A DNA stretch of 64,000 nt from Aureimonas sp. SA4125. Lineage in GTDB: Bacteria; Pseudomonadota; Alphaproteobacteria; Rhizobiales; Rhizobiaceae. The stretch spans positions 930,001-994,000 of the forward strand of contig NZ_AP025032.1 of assembly GCF_019973775.1 (NCBI RefSeq). Reading direction: 5' to 3'. Both the position numbers and the translations under genes were made by a program. The notes beneath the pieces are model-generated. The model was not told where the DNA came from. It made no database searches and worked only from the letters and a program-made list of their open reading frames with translations. Of this stretch, positions 17,879-26,880 are shown piece by piece (position 1 is the first letter of the stretch; each line of letters begins with the position of its first letter).

Positions 17879-19318
17879 CTACTTCGTCTCCTCGGCACCA
17901 CGGTTGTAAATGTCATCACGGCGGACGATATCGTCCTCGCCGAGATAGCTGCCGATCTGCACCTCGATCAGTTCCAGCGGCACCTTTCCCGGGTTTTCCA
18001 GTCGGTGCCACTGCGTGGCCTGGATGTAGAGGCTCTCGTTCTCGCGGGCGAAGCGAACCTCGTCGCCGACGGTGACCTTCGCCGTGCCCTTGACCACGAT
18101 CCAGTGTTCCGAGCGATGATGATGCATCTGCATCGACAGCTGGCTGCCGGGCGTGACGTGCAGCATCTTGACCTGAAAGCGCTGCTGCAGCGAGAGCGTC
18201 TCGAAATAGCCCCAGGGGCGGTGGTTGCGCAGATGCTGTTCGTGCTCGCGCCGGCCGCTCTGCTTCAGCTGCTGGACAAGGGTGCCGACCTCCTGCGACC
18301 GGGAGCGGTCGGCGACCAGCAACGCGTCTGGCGTATCGACGATGATCAGGTCGCTGACGCCGAGCGTGGCCACCAGCGATCGGTCGGAATGGACGTAGGT
18401 GTTCTGGGTGTCGATCATGACCGCCTCGCTGTGGATGGCGTTGCCATCGCCATCGCGCGACGAGGCCTCCCAGAGCGAACCCCACGATCCGACATCGCTC
18501 CAGCCGACGGCCAGAGGCAGGACGACGGCGTGGTCGGTGCGCTCCATGACCGCGTAGTCGACCGAGACCGAGCGGGCCCGGGCAAAACTCGATTGGTCGA
18601 GGCGGGTGAAGGCAAGGTCGCGCGTGGCGCCATCGACCGAGTCGCGGACCGCGGCAAACATCTCGGGCTCGAGCCGCGCGACTTCGGCGAGGAAGGTACG
18701 GCCGTGCAGAAGGAAGATGCCGCTGTTCCAGAGGTATCCGCCGCTGGCCAGATAGCGCTCCGCGGTCTCGATATCCGGCTTCTCGGCAAAGCGCAGGACA
18801 TGGGCCGCACCGCTGTCGCCATCGAGCAGTGCCCCGGTCTGGATATAGCCGTAGCCGGTGTTTGCCTCGGTCGGGGTGATGCCGAACAGGACGAGCCGAC
18901 CCTGGCGGGCGATCCCGGCAGCGGCCACGACGCCGGCGAGAAAGCCCGCCGCGTCGCCGATCAGGTGGTCGGAGGGCATGACGCAGAGGACGGCGTCGGG
19001 GTCCTCGTCGACCAGCAGCATGGCGGCGGCGGTGATTGCCGGGGCGGTGTTGCGGGCCTGCGGCTCCAATACGATCATCTTCGGCTCGATGCCGGCAGCT
19101 TCGCACTCGGCGCGCACGAGAAAGCGATGGTCGTTGTTGCACAGGATCGTCGGCGCGGCGACGCTGGAGTCGGCACTGAGACGGCGCAGGGTCGCGCCGA
19201 GAAAGCTCGGCTCTTCCTTGCCGAAGAAGGGGATGAACTGCTTTGGATACATCGAGCGCGACAGCGGCCACAGCCGGGTGCCGGAACCGCCGGAAAGGAT
19301 CACCGGGTATATCGTCAT
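17879..19318 (-). CDS. manC: Mannose-1-phosphate guanylyltransferase / mannose-6-phosphate isomerase
   Basis: A 479-residue bifunctional cytoplasmic enzyme that isomerises fructose-6-phosphate to mannose-6-phosphate and makes GDP-mannose from mannose-1-phosphate. The N-terminal nucleotidyltransferase starts MTIYPVILSGGSGTRLWPLSR with the GGSGTRLWP signature and continues with the PKQF motif. The C-terminal cupin (about residues 360-470) carries HHHRSEHWIVVKGTA, the zinc-isomerase site. Length equals AlgA/XanB. The ATG at 19318 begins exactly at the conserved start. GDP-mannose feeds exopolysaccharide or LPS synthesis, which fits the polysaccharide genes near 44-60 kb, although none is adjacent. 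Convergent with the FadR-type regulator. Confidence 0.94.
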   Translation of the reverse strand: MTIYPVILSGGSGTRLWPLSRSMYPKQFIPFFGKEEPSFLGATLRRLSADSSVAAPTILCNNDHRFLVRAECEAAGIEPKMIVLEPQARNTAPAITAAAMLLVDEDPDAVLCVMPSDHLIGDAAGFLAGVVAAAGIARQGRLVLFGITPTEANTGYGYIQTGALLDGDSGAAHVLRFAEKPDIETAERYLASGGYLWNSGIFLLHGRTFLAEVARLEPEMFAAVRDSVDGATRDLAFTRLDQSSFARARSVSVDYAVMERTDHAVVLPLAVGWSDVGSWGSLWEASSRDGDGNAIHSEAVMIDTQNTYVHSDRSLVATLGVSDLIIVDTPDALLVADRSRSQEVGTLVQQLKQSGRREHEQHLRNHRPWGYFETLSLQQRFQVKMLHVTPGSQLSMQMHHHRSEHWIVVKGTAKVTVGDEVRFARENESLYIQATQWHRLENPGKVPLELIEVQIGSYLGEDDIVRRDDIYNRGAEETK

Positions 19319-19723
19319 CGCGTGCCCCTTTGGAAAAATCGCGTCACCGCCGTGCGTCGCGTCCAAGATGTTCCCGACGTCTTAACGTTCAGCCAAAGCA
19401 TGGCAAACGTCGAAACGCCAGAGACCAGCACCGCAGTCAACCTTCTCCTTTCGGCTGGATCGATTGGCCTGGCAGGTGAAATTGTGCGTTCGTCTCGACA
19501 GAGCGGCTCTGTCGACCGACCTGCGGTCGCGTCCGATCGATGGCCGCCCGCCGGCAGGATATCGAGCACGGACCTGAGGCGTGTCGAATCCGGGGTCGCC
19601 GCCCCGGCGGTTGGACGCCGCAAGGTTTTTCTTTCTGGCGTCGTCCCTCCCGATCCGGTGCCTGCCGGCGACTGCCCCACCTTCATCGGAATCGGCGCCG
19701 CGTGCTCTTCGGCGGGCGGCGGC
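19319..19723. other. 405-bp intergenic region between manC and the PdxA homologue
   Basis: Both flanking genes are on the minus strand, so this holds the manC promoter. It includes the symmetric tract CGACAGAGCGGCTCTGTCG (19496-19514), which could be an operator or hairpin. No protein-like frame was found. Confidence 0.4.
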
Positions 19724-20722
19724 TCAGCGGGCCGAGGCGACGAGGCGAGCGGCGAGGCGAATGGCGTTCTCGAAGGCGCCGGTATCGGCAATGCCGCGAC
19801 CGACGATGTCGAAGGCGGTGCCGTGCGCCGGCGTCGTGAACACCGTGGCGAGCCCCGCGGTGACCGTGACGCCGCGGTTGAAGCCGCGCATCTTGGTCGC
19901 GATCTGGCCCTGGTCGTGATACATCGACAAAACCCCGTCATAGTCGCCCGCAAAGGCCTTGAGATAGACCGTGTCGGACGGGAAGGGACCCTCTACGGCA
20001 ATGCCCTCGGCGGCCATGGCCGCGACCGCCGGCCGGATGATCTCGATCTCCTCCATGCCGAACAGCCCGCCCTCGCCGCCATGCGGGTTGAGCGCGGCAA
20101 CCGCGAGCCGCGGCCGGGGGATGCCGGCCTTGACCATCATTGCCGCCGCCAGCGTGATCGCCTCCCGGATCGCCGGCCCGGTGACCTGATCGAGCGCCTG
20201 GCGCAGCGAGACATGCGAGGTCACGCGCGACATCCACTGCCCGTCGAGGACGTTCATCTCGCTGAAATAGCCGGAATGGCCGAGGAGGTTGGCGAACATC
20301 TTGTGCTCGTCGGGAAATTTCCAGCCGCCGTCGAACATGGCCCGCTTGTTCAGGGGCGCGAACGACACCGCATCGACGACGCCGGCTTTGGCGAAATCGA
20401 TCGCCCGCGCCAGCGTCTCGCCGGTGACGCGACCGGACTGCGCACTGGCGATTCCCGGCGGGTAGAGTGCCGGGTCGGTATTGCCGAGATCGACCAGCGG
20501 CACGGAGGGATCCGACCAGTCCACCGCCGCCGGGTCGTCGGTGCGGCGATAGGTGAAGGAGACGCCCGCCTGGCGCATGCCGAGATCGAGGACGCGCGCG
20601 TCGCCGACGACGACGATGCGGGCGACGTCCGCCATGCGCCGGTCGGCAAGAATGCGCGCGGTCTGCTCGGGCCCGATGCCGGTGCAGTCGCCGGGCGTGA
20701 GGGCGATGATGGGTAGGGTCAT
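19724..20722 (-). CDS. PdxA family dehydrogenase (4-hydroxythreonine-4-phosphate dehydrogenase-like)
   Basis: A 332-residue metal- and NAD-dependent enzyme that oxidises and decarboxylates a beta-hydroxy acid. Motifs: start LPIIALTPGDCTGIGPE, metal-binding His in LGHSGYFSEM (about 180), YHDQGQIATKM (about 272) and the family end HGTAFDIVGRG. Its ATG overlaps the upstream tartrate-dehydrogenase-type gene by four bases. No pyridoxine genes lie nearby, and PdxA2-type paralogues act in catabolism (for example of 4-phospho-D-threonate). A catabolic role on a hydroxy-dicarboxylate or related acid is therefore more likely than vitamin B6 synthesis. No DUF1537 kinase is present in the window. Confidence 0.88.
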   Translation of the reverse strand: MTLPIIALTPGDCTGIGPEQTARILADRRMADVARIVVVGDARVLDLGMRQAGVSFTYRRTDDPAAVDWSDPSVPLVDLGNTDPALYPPGIASAQSGRVTGETLARAIDFAKAGVVDAVSFAPLNKRAMFDGGWKFPDEHKMFANLLGHSGYFSEMNVLDGQWMSRVTSHVSLRQALDQVTGPAIREAITLAAAMMVKAGIPRPRLAVAALNPHGGEGGLFGMEEIEIIRPAVAAMAAEGIAVEGPFPSDTVYLKAFAGDYDGVLSMYHDQGQIATKMRGFNRGVTVTAGLATVFTTPAHGTAFDIVGRGIADTGAFENAIRLAARLVASAR

Positions 20723-21822
20723 GCGATCCTCCGGGACGCTGGGCCGGCGGCCAGAAGCGCGTCGGCGACGGCCTTGCCGGCCGTGATGGTGTCGGCGCTG
20801 CCGCCGAGGTCGCCGGTGCGGGTTGTCGGGTCGGTGAGCGTTGCCTCGACCGCGGCGACGATGGCGGCGGCCGCCTCGGCATGGCCGAGATGGTCGAGCA
20901 TCATCGCGCCCGCCCAGATCTGGCCGACCGGATTGGCGATGCCCTTGCCGGCAATGTCGGGCGCCGAGCCGTGCACCGGCTCGAACAGCGAGGGAAAGGC
21001 GCGCTCGGGGTTGATGTTGCCCGACGGCGCGATGCCGATCGTGCCGGTGCAGGCGGGGCCGAGGTCGGACAGAATATCGCCGAAAAGGTTGGAGGCGACG
21101 ACCACGTCGAAGCGGTCCGGGTTCAGCACGAAATGGGCGCAGAGGATGTCGATGTGGTACTTGTCCCAGCGCACATCCGGATAGGCTTTCGCCATCTCCT
21201 CCACCCGCTCGTCCCAGTAGGGCATGGTGATCGAGATGCCGTTCGACTTGGTCGCCGAAGTCAGGTGCTTCTTGCCGCGGCTCTTCGCGAGGTCGAAGGC
21301 GAAGGCGAGGATGCGGTCGACGCCGACCCGGCTCATCACTGTCTCCTGCACCACGATCTCGCGCGCCGTGCCCGGAAACATCTTGCCGCCGATCGAGGAG
21401 TACTCGCCCTCGGTGTTCTCGCGCACGACGAAGAAGTCGATATCGCCGGGCTTGCGGCCGGCGAGCGGCGAGGGCACGCCCGGCATCAGGCGCACCGGGC
21501 GAAGGTTCACATACTGGTCGAACTCGCGGCGGAACTGCAGCAGCGAGCCCCAGAGCGAGACATGGTCGGGCACGGTGTCCGGCCAACCGACGGCGCCGAA
21601 GAAGATCGCGTCATGGCCGCCGATCCGGGCCTTCCAGTCGTCCGGCAGCATCTTGCCGTGCTTCTCGTAATAGGCGCAGGACGAGAAATCGAATTCGTCG
21701 AAGGCAAGGTCGAGGTCGAAACGCTCGGCCGCCGCCTTCAGGACACGCAGCCCTTCCGGCATGACTTCCGTGCCGATCCCGTCACCGGGGATGACGGCGA
21801 TGCGCCTCGTGTTGCGGGCCAT
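20719..21822 (-). CDS. Tartrate/D-malate dehydrogenase (TtuC/DmlA type)
   Basis: A 367-residue NAD-dependent beta-decarboxylating dehydrogenase of the isocitrate/isopropylmalate family. The sequence follows the DmlA/TtuC subgroup closely: IPGDGIGTEV at the start, FFGAVGWPDTVPDHVSLWG near residue 75, EFDQYVNLRPVRLMPGV near 107, RENTEGEYSS near 138 and the metal site ASNLFGDILSDLGP near 250. These enzymes decarboxylate D-malate to pyruvate or tartrate to glycerate. It lies eight bases after a second family member and overlaps the PdxA homologue, forming a three-gene unit. Confidence 0.9.
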   Translation of the reverse strand: MARNTRRIAVIPGDGIGTEVMPEGLRVLKAAAERFDLDLAFDEFDFSSCAYYEKHGKMLPDDWKARIGGHDAIFFGAVGWPDTVPDHVSLWGSLLQFRREFDQYVNLRPVRLMPGVPSPLAGRKPGDIDFFVVRENTEGEYSSIGGKMFPGTAREIVVQETVMSRVGVDRILAFAFDLAKSRGKKHLTSATKSNGISITMPYWDERVEEMAKAYPDVRWDKYHIDILCAHFVLNPDRFDVVVASNLFGDILSDLGPACTGTIGIAPSGNINPERAFPSLFEPVHGSAPDIAGKGIANPVGQIWAGAMMLDHLGHAEAAAAIVAAVEATLTDPTTRTGDLGGSADTITAGKAVADALLAAGPASRRIA

Positions 21823-21830
21823 GGAAACTC

Positions 21831-22904
21831 CTATTCGTTGTCGCCGAGAAGGGCGGCGCAGACGGCCTCGGTCACCCTGTCCGTGGTCGCGGTTCCGCCG
21901 AGATCGGGCGTGTGCAGGGCCGGGTCGGCGGTGACGCGCTCGATGGCGCGCATCAGCCGCGCTGCCGCGACGGGCTCGCCGAGATGCTCCAGCATCATCA
22001 CCGCCGACCAGAAGGTGCCGACCGGATTGGCGATGCCCTTGCCGGTGATGTCGAAGGCCGAGCCGTGGATCGGCTCGAACATCGAGGGAAAGCGCCGTTC
22101 GGGATTGAGATTGGCGGTCGGCGCGATGCCGATGGAGCCGGCGAGCGCGGCGGCAAGGTCCGACAGGATGTCGGCGTGGAGGTTGGTCGCGACGATGGTG
22201 TCGAGCGAGGCGGGGTGGAGCGTCATGCGCACGGTCATGGCGTCGACGAGCATCTTGTCCCAGGTCACGTCCGGAAAGTCTTCGGCGACCTCCTTCGCGA
22301 TGTCGTCCCAGAGCACCATGCCGTAGCGCTGGGCATTGGACTTGGTGACGACGGTCAGCAACTTGCGCGGCCGCGACCGCGCGGTCTCGAAGGCGAAGCG
22401 CATGATCCGCGTGAGGCCGGCGCGGGTGAAGATCGAGACCTCCGTCGCCACCTCCTGCGGTAGACCGCGATGCGAGCGCCCGCCCTGGCCGGCATATTCG
22501 CCCTCCGAGTTCTCGCGCACGATCACCCAGTCGAGATCCCTGGCGGTGACGCCGCGCAGCGGGCTCTCAATGCCCGGCAGGATCCGGGTCGGGCGGACAT
22601 TGGCATATTGATCGAAGGGCTGGCAGATGGCGAGGCGCAGGCCCCAGAGGGTCAGATGATCGGGCACGTCGGGAGCGCCCACGGCGCCGAAATAGATGGC
22701 GTCGAAGGCTTTCAGCGTCTCGGTGCCGTCTTCCGGCATCAGTCGGCCGGTTGCCTTGTAGCGGTCCGATCCCCAGTCGAAGTGGGTGACGTCGAGGGCG
22801 AACCCATCACGGGCAGCGGCCGCCTCCAGCACCCGCAGGCCGGCCGCGATCACTTCCTTGCCGATGCCGTCGCCCGGAATGGCCGCGATCTTGTAGCTGC
22901 TCAT
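21831..22904 (-). CDS. Isocitrate/isopropylmalate/tartrate dehydrogenase family protein
   Basis: A 357-residue NAD-dependent beta-decarboxylating dehydrogenase and the first gene of a three-gene unit. It has IPGDGIGKEV at the start, YFGAVGAPDVPDHLTLWG near residue 73, RENSEGEYAG near 137 and ATNLHADILSDLAA, where the metal site reads NLHAD in place of the usual NLFGD. Overall it follows the tartrate-dehydrogenase branch but is a distinct paralogue of the next gene. The ATG at 22904 is used; the frame extends 14 codons upstream. A TGTTGACAA operator-like site lies about 75 bp upstream. Confidence 0.88.
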   Translation of the reverse strand: MSSYKIAAIPGDGIGKEVIAAGLRVLEAAAARDGFALDVTHFDWGSDRYKATGRLMPEDGTETLKAFDAIYFGAVGAPDVPDHLTLWGLRLAICQPFDQYANVRPTRILPGIESPLRGVTARDLDWVIVRENSEGEYAGQGGRSHRGLPQEVATEVSIFTRAGLTRIMRFAFETARSRPRKLLTVVTKSNAQRYGMVLWDDIAKEVAEDFPDVTWDKMLVDAMTVRMTLHPASLDTIVATNLHADILSDLAAALAGSIGIAPTANLNPERRFPSMFEPIHGSAFDITGKGIANPVGTFWSAVMMLEHLGEPVAAARLMRAIERVTADPALHTPDLGGTATTDRVTEAVCAALLGDNE

Positions 22905-22963
22905 GCTGTCAACGCTCCCGAAGTTCTTGCAGTCGATGCCTCGCAATGCCGAAGACCGGAAAA

Positions 22964-22989
22964 ATTGTCAATTATAAACTGTTGACAAC
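22964..22989. promoter_or_regulatory. GntR-type operator between the dehydrogenase unit and the dehalogenase unit
   Basis: TTGTCAA (22965-22971) and TTGACAA (22982-22988) face each other over ten bases in the divergent intergenic region. The second forms TGTTGACAA, the inverse of TTGTCAACA found upstream of other units in this region. Confidence 0.6.
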
Positions 22990-23059
22990 TTGAATGCCGG
23001 AGCGCGACGGTTAGGTCCGACCGGCGACGTCTGCCGCGCCGCGCGAGAGAAGAAACGCC

Positions 23060-24001
23060 ATGTCGCCAGAGAACGCCATGCCCCCGCTCGAAGCCCATCC
23101 CGGCCAGTTGATGGCCGGCTTTCGCATCGAAACGCTCCGCACCGCCGGCGCCGAGATCCATGTCGCGATCGGCGGTTCGGGACCGCCGCTTCTGCTCCTG
23201 CATGGCAATCCTCTGACGCATGTCAGCTGGCACAGGATCGCCCCGACCCTGGCCAGGAGCTTCACGGTCGTCGCGCCGGATCTGCGCGGCTATGGCGACA
23301 GTTCCAAGCCGGACGGTGGCGAGGACCATGCAGCCTATTCCTTCCGGGCGATGGGCCGGGACAATGCCGAGATCATGACCCAGCTCGGCTTCGACACGTT
23401 CCAGGTCGCCGGCCACGATCGCGGCGCGCGCGTGGCCTTCCGCATGGCGCTCGATTTTCCGGACCGGGTGACGCGGCTCTGCGCCCTCGACATCATTCCG
23501 ACCTATAATCTCCTGTCGAACGTGACCCTCGGCTGGGGGCTGGAGAGCTATCACTGGTTCTTCATGGCGCAGAAGGCACCCTTTCCCGAGAAGCTGATCG
23601 GTGCCGATCTCGACTATTACATCAACTACAAGCTGAACAAGAAAGGCGTCGGCCTCTCGATCTTCGCACCCGAGGCCTTGGCCGAATACGCGCGCTGCAC
23701 GACGCAAGAGCAGATCCATGCGGTTTGCGAGGATTATCGCGCGACGGTGACGCTCGACTATGCCTTCGATACCGCAGATTTCCAGGCCGGCCGCAGGATC
23801 GCCTGCCCGGTGCTGGTGCTCTGGGGCTCGAACAGCCATGTCGGCCGGCATCTGAAGCCCATCGAGGCCTGGGGGCAGTGGGCGGACGATCTTGCGGGAT
23901 GGGCTGTGCCGACAGGTCACTATCCTGCCGAAGAGCGTCCCGACCTCATCTATGCCGCGCTGTGGCAGTTCTTCAGCGGCGCCACGCCGCGGCCGGCCTG
24001 A
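23060..24001 (+). CDS. Alpha/beta hydrolase, haloacetate dehalogenase type
   Basis: A 313-residue alpha/beta hydrolase closely patterned on fluoroacetate dehalogenase. The nucleophile is Asp120 in AGHDRGARV rather than serine, which separates dehalogenases from esterases. The halide-pocket pair His165-Trp166 is in SYHWFFMAQ, and the catalytic His287 is in GHYPAEERP. The arginines after the nucleophile that bind the carboxylate (Arg121, Arg124) are present. Predicted reaction: haloacetate plus water to glycolate plus halide, in the cytoplasm. It is divergent from a dehydrogenase unit and ends in TGATG, overlapping a multi-rhodanese gene. Other alpha-substituted acids may be the true substrate. 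Confidence 0.85.
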   Translation: MSPENAMPPLEAHPGQLMAGFRIETLRTAGAEIHVAIGGSGPPLLLLHGNPLTHVSWHRIAPTLARSFTVVAPDLRGYGDSSKPDGGEDHAAYSFRAMGRDNAEIMTQLGFDTFQVAGHDRGARVAFRMALDFPDRVTRLCALDIIPTYNLLSNVTLGWGLESYHWFFMAQKAPFPEKLIGADLDYYINYKLNKKGVGLSIFAPEALAEYARCTTQEQIHAVCEDYRATVTLDYAFDTADFQAGRRIACPVLVLWGSNSHVGRHLKPIEAWGQWADDLAGWAVPTGHYPAEERPDLIYAALWQFFSGATPRPA

Positions 24002-25593
24002 TGCCCGGCCCGATTCCAGCCGAGGCGGCCAAGGCCGTGCTGCACGGGAAAAGCGAGGTCGCCTGCCTCGACGTCCGCGAGCACGGCCAATATGGCGAGG
24101 GCCACCCCTTCCTCGCCGTGCCCTGTCCCTACAGCCGGCTCGAGATCCTCGCGCCTGCCCTGGTGCCGCGCGCCGGCGTGCCGATCATCCTCGTCGACGA
24201 CGGCGACGGGGTGGCGGAACGGGCGGCGCCAGTCCTGGCCAGGCTCGGCTACCGCGACCTGTCCTGGATCGCCGGGGGCGCGACCGCCTGGGCGGCGGCC
24301 GGCTTCACCCTGTTCAAGGGCGTCAACCTGCCGAGCAAGACGCTCGGCGAGCTCCTCGAAACGGAGTGGCACGTGCCGCGGATCGACGTCGAGACGCTGG
24401 CCGCCTGGCAGGCGGAGGGTCGTTCGATCCAGCTGTTCGACGGCCGGCCGGGGTCGGAATACCGCAAGATGACCCTGCCGGGCGCGGCGTCCATGCCGAA
24501 CGGCGAACTGGCGCATCGCATGGCCGACAGCGTCCCTGATCCCGCTCTGCCCGTCGTCATTCACTGCGCCGGCCGCACCCGCAGCATCGTCGGTGCCGCA
24601 AGCCTTTCCCTGGCGGGGGTCCCGAACCCGGTCTTCGCCCTCGAGAACGGCACCCAGGGCTGGGCCCTATCCGGGCGCGCGCTCCGGCACGGCGCCGATC
24701 CTGGACCGATGCCGGCGCTGAGCCAGAGCGCCCGGCGCGAGAGCCGCGCCCGGGCGGACGCCGTCATCGAACAGCACCGGCTGAACGTGATCGCGCCGGA
24801 CGATCTCGAAAGCCTGTCCGCGGACCCGTCCCGCACGCTCTATCTCTTCGACGTGCGCAGCGACGCCGAATTTGCGGAAGGGACACTTCGGGGGGCGGTC
24901 CATGCGCCGGCGGTGCAGCTCGTGCAGGCGAGCGACGCCTGGATCGGCGTGCGGCGGGCCCGCGTGGTGCTCGGCTGCGATACCGGGCTGCGTGCGGCGA
25001 CAACGGCGATCTTCCTGGCCGCGTTGAACTACGACGTCTTCGTCCTGCCGCGCATCGGCGATCATCCCGCCCATCCCGGCCTGCGGCAGCCGGATCCGCC
25101 GGTTTCCGGCGAACTGCCGTCCCTCCTCCAGATCACGGCGGAAGCAGCCCTTGCGCTGAAGGAGGCCGGCGGAGCGCTGCTCGATCTGAGGGGTTCGCTG
25201 GCGTTTCGCGCGGGCCATCTCGCCGGCGCGCGCTGGGCCGTCCGGCCGCGCCTCGCCAGGACCGATCCCGCACGGCCAGTGGCCCTGATCGGGTCGGCGG
25301 ATGTCGTCGGGCTCGCCGCTGCAGATCTACGGGCCGAGGGCTATGGCGACATTCGCCACGTCGCGGGAGACCCGGCCAGCTGGCAGGCGAGGGGGCTGCC
25401 GGTCGAAGCCACTCCGGACGTTCCGTCCGACGCCGCCGCGATCGATCATCTGTTCTTCGTCCACGACCGGCACGACGGCAATCTCGACGCGGCCCGCCGC
25501 TACCTCGCCTGGGAGATGGGTCTGATCGGCCAGCTCGACGCGGCCGAGCGCGCCGAGTTCCGGATCGGGCCCGGACCCTTCGCCGGGACATAG
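24001..25593 (+). CDS. Protein with four tandem rhodanese domains
   Basis: A 530-residue cytoplasmic protein of four rhodanese-like modules at about 5-105, 125-230, 262-365 and 375-470, plus a C-terminal segment of about 60 residues. Only two modules keep an active-site cysteine: Cys189 (CAGRTRS loop) and Cys326 (CDTGLRA loop). Module 1 has Asp-Asp and module 4 Gly-Ser at that place, so they are probably structural. Rhodaneses move sulfane sulfur from thiosulfate or persulfides to acceptors. The start overlaps the dehalogenase stop by one base, which indicates coupled expression. Such four-module proteins occur in proteobacteria, but their physiological acceptor is not established. Confidence 0.88.
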   Translation: MPGPIPAEAAKAVLHGKSEVACLDVREHGQYGEGHPFLAVPCPYSRLEILAPALVPRAGVPIILVDDGDGVAERAAPVLARLGYRDLSWIAGGATAWAAAGFTLFKGVNLPSKTLGELLETEWHVPRIDVETLAAWQAEGRSIQLFDGRPGSEYRKMTLPGAASMPNGELAHRMADSVPDPALPVVIHCAGRTRSIVGAASLSLAGVPNPVFALENGTQGWALSGRALRHGADPGPMPALSQSARRESRARADAVIEQHRLNVIAPDDLESLSADPSRTLYLFDVRSDAEFAEGTLRGAVHAPAVQLVQASDAWIGVRRARVVLGCDTGLRAATTAIFLAALNYDVFVLPRIGDHPAHPGLRQPDPPVSGELPSLLQITAEAALALKEAGGALLDLRGSLAFRAGHLAGARWAVRPRLARTDPARPVALIGSADVVGLAAADLRAEGYGDIRHVAGDPASWQARGLPVEATPDVPSDAAAIDHLFFVHDRHDGNLDAARRYLAWEMGLIGQLDAAERAEFRIGPGPFAGT

Positions 25594-25778
25594 GCGTCTC
25601 GACGGCGGGAAAGCTCCGTCTCGATCCGGGGGGCACACAAAACGCGTCGGCGACGGCGGGAGAGGGGGCTCTGCATCGCCGCAAGCCCGGTCGTTATCGA
25701 CAAAACAGGGATGATCCCCTACGACCGAATTCTTGTGTGAAGTCCTGCACGCGCGCTTCACGTTCTGGGAGGAACACC

Positions 25779-26759
25779 GTGACCATCGATCGCCGCGCCT
25801 TTTCCATGATGCTCGCCGCGCTGGCCGGAGGCGCGACGCTGCCGATGCTCCGCCCGTCCGGCGCCCGGGCTGCCGCGCTCGAAGAGCTGACGATCATCGC
25901 GGCGGCGAGCACCGGCGGAGGCTATGACACGCTGGCCCGAACCGCGCAGATGCTGCTGCAGGACGGCAAGCTGGTTGGAAACGTCGAAGTGATGAACGTG
26001 CCCGGCGCCGGCGGCACGGTGGGCCTCGCCCAGCTCATCAGCCGCGGCCGCCCCTCGACGCTCCTGACCGCCGGCCTCGGCATGGTCGGCGCGGTGATCA
26101 TCAACAAGTCCGCTGCCACCTTGTCGCAGACCCGTCCGGTGGCGCGCCTGCAGGGCGAGTACCAGCCGCTCGTGGTCGCCGCGGAGTCGCCGATAAAGTC
26201 GCTCGACGATCTGGTGAAGGCCTACAAGGCCGAACCCGGCGCCGTCTCCTGGGCCGGCTTCGGCCTCGGCAGCCCGGACCATCTCGTTTCGGCGCAGGTG
26301 GTCAAGGCGACCGGCGGCGACGTCAGGGAGATGAACTACATCGTCGTCGGCGCCGGCTCGGAAATGCTGCCGCTGGTGCTTTCGAACCAGGTGACGGTGG
26401 CCACCGGCGGCTACAACGAGTTCGCCGACATGATCGCCACCGGCAAGCTGCGGGCGCTCGGCATCTCTTCGCCCGAGCGGCTGAAGGGCATCGACGTTCC
26501 GACCTTCCGCGAGCAGGGCATCGACACCGAACTGGTGAACTGGCGGGGTCTCGTCGGCAGCGCCAAGCTTGGCGACGAGGAGATCGCCGGCATGGACGAG
26601 GCCTTCGGCGCGATGGCCAAGAGCGCGGCGTGGAACGAGATCTGCGACAGCCGCGGCTGGCAGAACCTCTACATGCCCTCGGCCGAGTTCACGACCTTTC
26701 TCGCCGCCGAACAGACCCGCATCACCGCGCTCCTGACAGAGCTCGGCCTCGGCGGCTGA
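25779..26759 (+). CDS. TTT transporter receptor (Bug/TctC family), Tat signal
   Basis: A 326-residue periplasmic solute-binding protein of the tripartite tricarboxylate transporter type. The mature part starts ELTIIAAASTGGGYDTLART and has the Bug-family loops NVPGAGGTVGL and GVGSPDH-like GLGSPDH. The GTG at 25779 follows TGGGAGGA and gives an N-terminus with IDRRAFSMM and a hydrophobic stretch to about residue 33, a probable twin-arginine signal, which is unusual for this family. No TctA/TctB genes are adjacent, so it is an orphan receptor that may share the TctBA of the 39-42 kb operon or act as a sensor. A bidirectional terminator follows. Confidence 0.85.
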   Translation: MTIDRRAFSMMLAALAGGATLPMLRPSGARAAALEELTIIAAASTGGGYDTLARTAQMLLQDGKLVGNVEVMNVPGAGGTVGLAQLISRGRPSTLLTAGLGMVGAVIINKSAATLSQTRPVARLQGEYQPLVVAAESPIKSLDDLVKAYKAEPGAVSWAGFGLGSPDHLVSAQVVKATGGDVREMNYIVVGAGSEMLPLVLSNQVTVATGGYNEFADMIATGKLRALGISSPERLKGIDVPTFREQGIDTELVNWRGLVGSAKLGDEEIAGMDEAFGAMAKSAAWNEICDSRGWQNLYMPSAEFTTFLAAEQTRITALLTELGLGG

Positions 26760-26794
26760 TCCGCTCGGGAGCGGCACGGACGGCGTTCCCTGCG

Positions 26795-26833
26795 AAACGG
26801 CGCCGGTCTTCTGAGAGGACCGGCGCCGTTTTT
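26795..26833. terminator. Bidirectional terminator between convergent genes
   Basis: A 14-bp perfect stem (26795-26808 with 26818-26831) starts in AAA and ends in TTTTT, so it can serve both the TTT receptor (plus) and the dehydrogenase (minus) that end on either side. Confidence 0.85.
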
Positions 26834-26880
26834 GCCTGTTGTTCCCTGCGGCAACCCCGCCGCGCTTGGCTCGGCTGGTT

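Noticed and set aside
17798..20716. A 972-codon open frame on the plus strand
   Set aside because: Antisense to manC and the PdxA homologue, both of which have clear family motifs.
19724..20722. PdxA homologue as part of vitamin B6 synthesis
   Set aside because: No pdxJ, ksgA or surA neighbour as in biosynthetic loci. It is coupled to tartrate-type dehydrogenases, which favours catabolism.
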